Positions 24,868 to 29,522 of a stretch of DNA of 29,522 nucleotides are shown in pieces. The notes under the pieces were generated by a model. It was not told where the DNA came from. It ran no database searches and saw only the letters and a list, made by a program, of their open reading frames with translations. Origin of the DNA: DASQHY01 sp035602605 (GTDB lineage Bacteria > Acidobacteriota > Terriglobia > Acidiferrales > UBA7541). Each line of letters begins with the position of its first letter. Positions within the stretch are counted from its first letter, which is position 1. The position numbers and the translations under genes are program-made. The stretch covers positions 1 to 29,522 of the forward strand of contig DATNLZ010000003.1 of the NCBI GenBank assembly GCA_035602605.1. Reading direction: 5' to 3'.

Positions 24868-26208
24868 ATGCCGAACGCGTGGCAAGTGTCCGTCAGAAGG
24901 TGTGCGTTAGCTGTAGCCGTTGTGATCGGTTGTGTTATCCCTGCTTCGGAGGCGACCGCACAGACAAAGTATCAGCCTACAGCGCAGAATCTCAAGGCAC
25001 GCCAGGAATTCCAGGATGAAAAGTTTGGGTTGTTCATTCATTGGGGTGTATACAGCGTGCTGGGTGACAAGGAATGGGTCTTTCACGACCGCAAACTGAC
25101 AGTCTCCGAATACAATCGCCTGCCTCTATTCTTTGACCCGGAAAAATTTGATGCGAAGGCATGGGTAGGGCTAGCCAAAGCAGCAGGCATGAAGTACATC
25201 ACCATCACTTCCCGCCACCACGATGGGTTCGCGATGTTTGATTCAAAAGTGTCGGATTGGAACATCGTCCAACAAACACCATACCGAAGGGACCCGCTGA
25301 AACTTCTGGCGGATGAATGCCATCGGCAAGGCATGAAGCTGTTCTTCTATTATTCGCAACTCGATTGGCACAACGCGGACTACTACCCTGGCGGCAAGAC
25401 GGCATGGGACAACGGTCGACCGGATCACGGTGATTGGAACAGGTATCTGGACGACTATATGGATGGCCAGCTCCGAGAATTGCTTACGAATTACGGACCA
25501 GTCGGCGGCATCTGGTTCGATGGAATGTGGGACAAGCCAGATGCCGACTGGCACCTCGCCAAGACATATGCGCTCATTCATCAGTTACAACCTGCAGCGC
25601 TCATCGTGCCCAACCACCATCAAACTCCAAAACCTGGCGAGGATGTCCAGACCTTCGAACGGGATCTTCCCGGCCAAAACACGGCTGGATTCAACGCGAA
25701 ATACGTTAGCGATCAATTGCCGCTGGAAAGCTGCAACACCCTTAACGGCTCTTGGGGATTCAACATTGGGGACAGTCACTATAAGAGCGCTGCGGAATTA
25801 GAAGAAATGCTGGTGCGAGCCGCAGGCAATAATTCAAATCTGCTGCTTAACATTGGGCCAATGCCGAACGGAGAGATCCAACAGGAATTTGTTACTCGGC
25901 TCGTTGCGGTAGGTGCGTGGCTCTCGAAGTATGGGGACTCAATCTATGGCACTCGCGGTGGACCCGTTCGGCCGGCCGACTGGGGGGTAACCACTCAAAA
26001 AGCCAACAAGATCTATGTACATATCCTTAAGTGGAATGCACCAATGCTCGCTCTTCCCCCGATTGAAAAGCATATAAGTGGAGCTCAACTGTTACAGGAT
26101 GGATCGCCTGTGGAGTTTACGCAGAATGCGAGCGGCGTGATCTTGAAAATTCGGGCTTCCAGGAACGACGAAGTAGACCGCGTCGTGGTGCTCGAATCAT
26201 CGCTGTAG
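24868..26208 (+). CDS. GH29 alpha-L-fucosidase, secreted
   Basis: The product has 446 residues from ATG 24868, which follows GGGAGGA; an upstream in-frame TTG lies inside that ribosome site. The signal peptide is residues 1-32 (CALAVAVVIGCVIPASEATA). The barrel shows all GH29 landmarks: FGLFIHWGVYSV (54-65), ITITSRHHDGFAMFDS (111-126), KLFFYYSQLDWH and GGIWFDG with the nucleophile Asp218. SWGFNIGD, LLLNIGPMPNGEI and a C-terminal beta-sandwich follow. Enzymes of this family remove terminal alpha-L-fucose from glycans with retention of configuration. It is probably co-transcribed with the IclR gene and followed by a hairpin plus T-run. Acid/base residue assignment is uncertain because it varies in this family. 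Confidence 0.92.
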   Translation: MPNAWQVSVRRCALAVAVVIGCVIPASEATAQTKYQPTAQNLKARQEFQDEKFGLFIHWGVYSVLGDKEWVFHDRKLTVSEYNRLPLFFDPEKFDAKAWVGLAKAAGMKYITITSRHHDGFAMFDSKVSDWNIVQQTPYRRDPLKLLADECHRQGMKLFFYYSQLDWHNADYYPGGKTAWDNGRPDHGDWNRYLDDYMDGQLRELLTNYGPVGGIWFDGMWDKPDADWHLAKTYALIHQLQPAALIVPNHHQTPKPGEDVQTFERDLPGQNTAGFNAKYVSDQLPLESCNTLNGSWGFNIGDSHYKSAAELEEMLVRAAGNNSNLLLNIGPMPNGEIQQEFVTRLVAVGAWLSKYGDSIYGTRGGPVRPADWGVTTQKANKIYVHILKWNAPMLALPPIEKHISGAQLLQDGSPVEFTQNASGVILKIRASRNDEVDRVVVLESSL

Positions 26209-26215
26209 CGTTCTG

Positions 26216-26249
26216 AATGGCATCCGATTCGGCCCCATTGCTTTTTTTT
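26216..26249 (+). terminator. Probable intrinsic terminator of the IclR-fucosidase unit
   Basis: AATGG pairs with CCATT, and an inner CCGA-T-TCGG can extend the stem. Eight T residues follow (26242-26249). It lies 8 bp after the fucosidase stop codon. Confidence 0.5.
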
Positions 26250-26339
26250 GTGCGTCTTCGCTTTATTTTCTGTCTAGCCCAACCATCCTAGAGTGAGCTA
26301 ACTGGGGCGTTCTTAATTCAGCCCCGGAAAGGACTCTGT

Positions 26340-26628
26340 ATGGACCACACACATTGGGGCAAGGCCCACTATCTTGACGCTTCGGCGCTTGTGAAGCTGG
26401 TCGCCGATGATCCCGACGAAGAACCCGGCAGGGACGTTCTTCGGAAATACTACTGGCAGCACACGGCGAGCGTGTATGCCACCTCCTACTGCATCACGGA
26501 GACATTCTCTGCATTCAAGAGAAAGCTCCTCCGGCGCCGGATCACTGAGGACCAGTACATCAAGTATGTTCTTGAGTTCCGCCGGCTGGTCCTGGGGGTT
26601 AATTTGCGGATAGACGAAGTGCCAATCC
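26340..26628 (+). pseudogene. PIN-domain (VapC-like) protein, truncated
   Basis: A good ribosome site (GGAAAGGA, 6 bp before the ATG) starts the protein MDHTHWGKAHYLDASALVKL, then VADDPDEEPG. The strand YLDASALVKL carries the first PIN catalytic Asp, and CITETFSAFKRKLL carries the conserved Glu. After about residue 96 (RIDEVPIL) the reading frame runs into antisense sequence of a TonB-receptor fragment. The C-terminal half with the last acidic residues is therefore missing and the protein cannot have a complete active site. No antitoxin gene is seen upstream. Confidence 0.75.
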
Positions 26629-27000
26629 TATTGCTGATTGTCTCCACCAAAGCCGAGCGGATCAGCATTCGAAGCAGCCCCCGGCATCGAAGGGTCACCA
26701 TTGAACATCAGCCCCGCAGGGGCGTTGGGGAAGACGGTGCTCTTCACACCCTTCAAAAATAGACCCATGTTGAAATGCTCGACCTCCGGCAGGGTGCCCT
26801 TGAAACGCTCGGGCAGGTAGGGCTCCCACCGTATGCCATAATTTATGTTCAGCTGGGAGCTGACCCTCCACGAGTCCTGCGCGTAAAGGGAATAATAATT
26901 TGAGCGGTTGTAGTCTTCCCCGTTATTACCCTGCTGATAGTTCGAGGTCCTCCCGACCATGAAATCCGCCAGGGCGAGGCCCGTGATTGACTCCCGTGAC
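26629..27000 (-). pseudogene. Fragment of an Oar-like TonB-dependent receptor
   Basis: About 124 codons on the minus strand read ITGLALADFMVGRTSNYQQG, NYYSLYAQDSWRVSSQLNIN, YGIRWEPYLPER and PSMPGAASNADPLGFGGDNQ. These are typical mid-barrel motifs of Oar-like receptors ('ALADFLLG', 'YAQDxWRVSxxLTLNYGLRWEP'). The homology starts and stops abruptly: on its 5' side it joins an FG-GAP gene fragment near 27000, and on its 3' side it joins the truncated PIN gene near 26629. It differs from the matching region of the complete receptor at 20244-23543, so it derives from another receptor paralogue. Confidence 0.75.
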
Positions 27001-27452
27001 GTAAATATCTGGAAACCCGTCGCTATCAAAGTCAGCCACGGCGACGCCCACACTGTAGCCATAACCTTTAACGCCCGCACGATCAGTTACGTCTGTAAAG
27101 GTGCCATCGTGGTTATTGTGGTAGAGGCGGTTTGAAAAGTCAGGACTATCCTTCGCTAGGCTGGGGATGCGTGCACCGTTAGTAAAAAAAATATCGAGAT
27201 ACCCGTCGTTATCGTAGTCCAGGAGCGCTACGCCCCCGAGGACCGCGTCAATTACGGGCTTGTCGTCAGTCGTGCTGTTGTTGAGAATGAAGTCGACGCG
27301 TGATAGCTTCTGGTGGTTCTCAAATCGGATCCCTGCGAACGCTCCGCGGCCTGCGGAGGTAAAGCCAACAAGGCAATAGTAAACACGCCAGAAACCAGTG
27401 GCTTTATAACGTTTTTACGGACACCGATTTCTATCTGACCGTACAAATTCAT
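27000..27452 (-). pseudogene. CRTAC1/FG-GAP repeat protein, 5' fragment with frameshift
   Basis: The ATG at 27452 starts MNLYGQIEIGVRKNVIKPLV with a hydrophobic SGVFTIALLALPPQAA signal-like stretch. The frame then fails, but one frame over the gene continues from about 27355: FAGIRFENHQKLSRVDFILN, DAVLGGVALLDYDNDGYLDI, FFTNGARIPS, DRAGVKGYGYSVGVAVADFD and SDGFPDIYVT. The 'DYDNDGYLDIFF' and 'DFDSDGFPDIYV' units are FG-GAP/VCBS calcium-binding propeller blades. At about 27000 the sequence switches into the receptor fragment. The gene is thus damaged twice, by a frameshift near codon 33 and by loss of its 3' part. Relatives are secreted proteins common in Acidobacteriota; their role is unclear. 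Confidence 0.75.
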
Positions 27453-27601
27453 TGGGCTTAAGCCTCAAAAGACCTCTGCTTCTTAAACTATAATCGTAAG
27501 TGCTTATATCAAGATAAAATAGCAAAAATTCTTAACTTCTTATCCCTGTTCGCACAAATCGCCGCGTATGATCGTCAGTTCGAAAGTAATCAACAGCGAT
27601 G

Positions 27602-29522
27602 TTACGGTTTCAGGAGGATCATGACCGTAGACTCCTGTTGATAGCGCAGTACGGTCACGCTTACGGCCGTTCCAGCAACGACTTGCCGTGTCTCCTTTAA
27701 GAGATCCTGCAATTCCTTAACTGGCTTTCCGTTAAAGGCCAGTAGTATGTCCCCGGCGAAGAGGCCAGCTTTGGCCGCATCACTCGTCTTCGGTACGTAG
27801 AGCAGGATGACACCTGTTTCGCCCGGAGTGCCTGCCGCGGAGACCTCTCCGGGTCCAACAATGTTGCGCACTTTAGCGCCGGCCCAAACAGCGACCTCCC
27901 GGCTTCGCGTCTCACTGAAAGTCTGTGGTGCATCACTAGAAGGCGATGGCATGGCCGGTTGCCTGGCAATGGCCTTCAGTTTTGGAGTTTGTACGCCGAC
28001 ATTGTGCATGTTGAAGTTTACAAATCCGAGAGTCAACGCGGGCGAATTCGGTTTGACCCGGTAGTCGCCTGAAGATGCATCCACAAAGAGAACATCTACT
28101 TGTACAGAATGGGAGTCGTGCGAGCTCAGTTTTTGCAGTGCAATGGCGGGACTCGCTTGTAGTTGCCTGGCTTTGTGCAGCAAGTTGAAATCAATATCCT
28201 GCGTCCACTGCCTCATTTGAATCGGTTTGTAGGGCGTAAAGACGATATTGCCGCGGAAAATATCATGGCTGTCGTTGTACCAGACATGCGGATGAAGTGA
28301 GTTGTTTACCAGAACGTTGTTCTCGCAGGTGCGGTAGAAGCCTTCCCGCAGCTTCAGCCCACCGTTAAGGCAGAGATTATTGTGGATGTGATAGTTGGTG
28401 GAGCCGTCATCCAGATCGATATCCCACCCGTGATCGCAGCGCCAGCGCGAGTTCGACAGAATATTGGTTTCTGCGGCATCCAGAACGGGAAGTTTTGCAT
28501 GAGGGCCTTGTAGCGCGGTGTCCAGGTCGAGACCCTTGACGCCCCACCAGCGATCGCGACCCCAAGAGTTGAAGGAGCCATGGTCGCCGGTCTCTTTCAC
28601 GGTGTCGAAGACGTCGCAGTGGTCGATATGGTGCCCTCCCCAGCAACCGTCTCCTATGTTAATTCCCGCGCGAGGTACGTCGTAGATGGAACAGTGCCGA
28701 ACGGTGATCGCTCTTGCGATGTCGATCTCAACAGGAGCAGTCTGTTTTTCGACCTGGCCCGTCTGGTAAATCAACGTATCTTCAACGAGGCACTCTGCCG
28801 GGTAGTCCGCCGTACGCGGTCCGGGAGTAAGATCGAGATCCCCGATGCCCAGTCTATCGTCGTAGCTGTCCAGTGGATTTCGCACCGCCTTCCGCTCGCC
28901 GACAAAAGAGATTCCGTTGGCTCCGGCGCGAGCGATGTGGGTGCGCGAAATGCGAATCCGGCGGTTGTATCCACTCACAAAAATGCAATTCCCACCGAGC
29001 TGATCGAGAAAACAATCGTCCACGTAACAGTCTTCGGCGCCGGTGAAGAACAGGGCGCCGCCACGATAGATCCTCCAGTCACTGCGGAGAAGCGGTTCCC
29101 GAGTTACCATAAACGTCCGGGAAGCATGCTGGAACGTAAATCCACGCAGCTCGATCCATTTCACGGGAGAGGCCTGGCTTCCGCGAAACTCCACCAGATG
29201 CTTCAAGCGCACGGTCTCGACAACCGCGTTTTCGAGATCCAGCCCTGTGGGAGGATAAAAATACAAGACTGAATTAGCTCGGTCCAAATACCATTCACTG
29301 GGAGCATCCAATTCTTCAAAAACATTTTCAACAAAACGATATTGAGCATGCATCGGCTTAGGTCGATTGTTTTGCCAGCCTCCTTCGTAGAGCACGTTGC
29401 CGTCTGCGCTCTTGCCGGTGATGACGTAGTGCATGTCGCCCCACAGGTATTGGTGAATTGCGTGAATGTAGGCCCCTCGTGGATCAGCCCAACGCTTGGC
29501 ACGCTCTGGGCTGATCGCGTCC
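27602..29522 (-). CDS. GH141-like right-handed beta-helix enzyme with C-terminal PDZ domain (5' end off window)
   Basis: The frame is open to the right edge, so the N-terminus is missing; 639 codons are visible. The visible start DAISPERAKRWADPRGAYIH is followed by YLWGDMHYVITGK, GGWQNNRPKPMH, APSEWYLDRANSVLYFYPP and then beta-helix rungs (GGALFFTGAEDCYVDDCFLD, ITVRHCSIYDVPRAGINIGD, NNLCLNGGLKLREGFYRTCE). This matches the family of secreted parallel beta-helix glycosidases that includes GH141, whose known members act as alpha-L-fucosidases or xylanases. Residues about 535-639 form a PDZ-like domain (GVILLYVPKTSDAAKAGLFA, GDILLAFNGKPVKELQDLL). PDZ modules on such enzymes are not standard. The location beside two GH29 genes agrees with a role in fucosylated or complex plant glycan breakdown, but the activity is inferred. 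Confidence 0.8.
   Translation of the reverse strand, partial: DAISPERAKRWADPRGAYIHAIHQYLWGDMHYVITGKSADGNVLYEGGWQNNRPKPMHAQYRFVENVFEELDAPSEWYLDRANSVLYFYPPTGLDLENAVVETVRLKHLVEFRGSQASPVKWIELRGFTFQHASRTFMVTREPLLRSDWRIYRGGALFFTGAEDCYVDDCFLDQLGGNCIFVSGYNRRIRISRTHIARAGANGISFVGERKAVRNPLDSYDDRLGIGDLDLTPGPRTADYPAECLVEDTLIYQTGQVEKQTAPVEIDIARAITVRHCSIYDVPRAGINIGDGCWGGHHIDHCDVFDTVKETGDHGSFNSWGRDRWWGVKGLDLDTALQGPHAKLPVLDAAETNILSNSRWRCDHGWDIDLDDGSTNYHIHNNLCLNGGLKLREGFYRTCENNVLVNNSLHPHVWYNDSHDIFRGNIVFTPYKPIQMRQWTQDIDFNLLHKARQLQASPAIALQKLSSHDSHSVQVDVLFVDASSGDYRVKPNSPALTLGFVNFNMHNVGVQTPKLKAIARQPAMPSPSSDAPQTFSETRSREVAVWAGAKVRNIVGPGEVSAAGTPGETGVILLYVPKTSDAAKAGLFAGDILLAFNGKPVKELQDLLKETRQVVAGTAVSVTVLRYQQESTVMILLKP

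Noticed and set aside
1..29522. CRISPR array or rRNA
   Set aside because: No regularly spaced repeat series and no rRNA-like sequence was seen. The only repeated blocks are the tRNA-half repeats, their hairpins and the palindromic pair described.

Overview
The window looks like a chromosomal piece of an Acidobacteriota genome, probably Terriglobia/Acidobacteriales or a related soil lineage. The basis is the combination of protein families. It has an ADOP-type MacB/FtsX permease under a PadR regulator, an Oar-like TonB-dependent receptor with a carboxypeptidase-regulatory-like N-terminus, a winged-helix/TolB-like/TPR regulator, a Ser/Thr kinase fused to a beta-propeller, and remnants of a CRTAC1-type FG-GAP protein. 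This placement is inference; no rRNA or other marker is present.

Left part (1-5080). An IS630-family transposase tail is followed by about 1.1 kb with little recognisable coding content. Then come a small secreted protein (-), a membrane winged-helix/TPR regulator (+), and a mosaic of three fused gene fragments: a TonB-receptor piece, a frameshifted MGGYGSG-family gene and an ADOP permease piece.

Middle part (5081-13735). An HTH-nucleotidyltransferase/HEPN toxin-antitoxin-type pair sits behind a palindromic promoter. Next is a frameshifted Ser/Thr kinase-propeller gene, then a PadR-ADOP operon transcribed leftward whose PadR gene is also damaged. Three co-oriented repeats of about 143 bp (6335, 9747, 13558) punctuate this stretch. 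Each fuses the 3' half of a tRNA-Arg(UCG), from anticodon loop to CCA, to a conserved 95-bp non-tRNA arm. They look like attachment sites of integrase-dependent elements stacked at a tRNA gene. They bound two segments of 3.4 and 3.8 kb, each carrying one functional unit and no integrase. This cassette-like array is the most unusual thing in the window.

Right part (13736-29522). This resembles a polysaccharide (fucose-containing glycan) utilisation locus. An IclR regulator and a GH29 alpha-L-fucosidase run rightward. Divergently, an Oar-like TonB-dependent receptor, a tandem double GH29-like enzyme, an alpha/beta hydrolase with an FN3-like tail and a tandem alpha/beta hydrolase run leftward as a probable operon. 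A pair of similar palindromic boxes 21 bp apart lies in the divergent promoter and is a candidate IclR operator. After a second mosaic of fragments (truncated PIN gene, TonB-receptor piece, frameshifted FG-GAP gene) comes a GH141-like right-handed beta-helix enzyme with a C-terminal PDZ-like domain, which runs off the right edge. The proposed division of labour is that secreted glycosidases and esterase-like hydrolases trim the glycan, the receptor imports products and IclR senses a product.

Several genes carry single frameshifts (kinase, PadR, MGGYGSG gene, FG-GAP gene). These may be true decay or consensus errors of a draft assembly; the sequence alone cannot decide.
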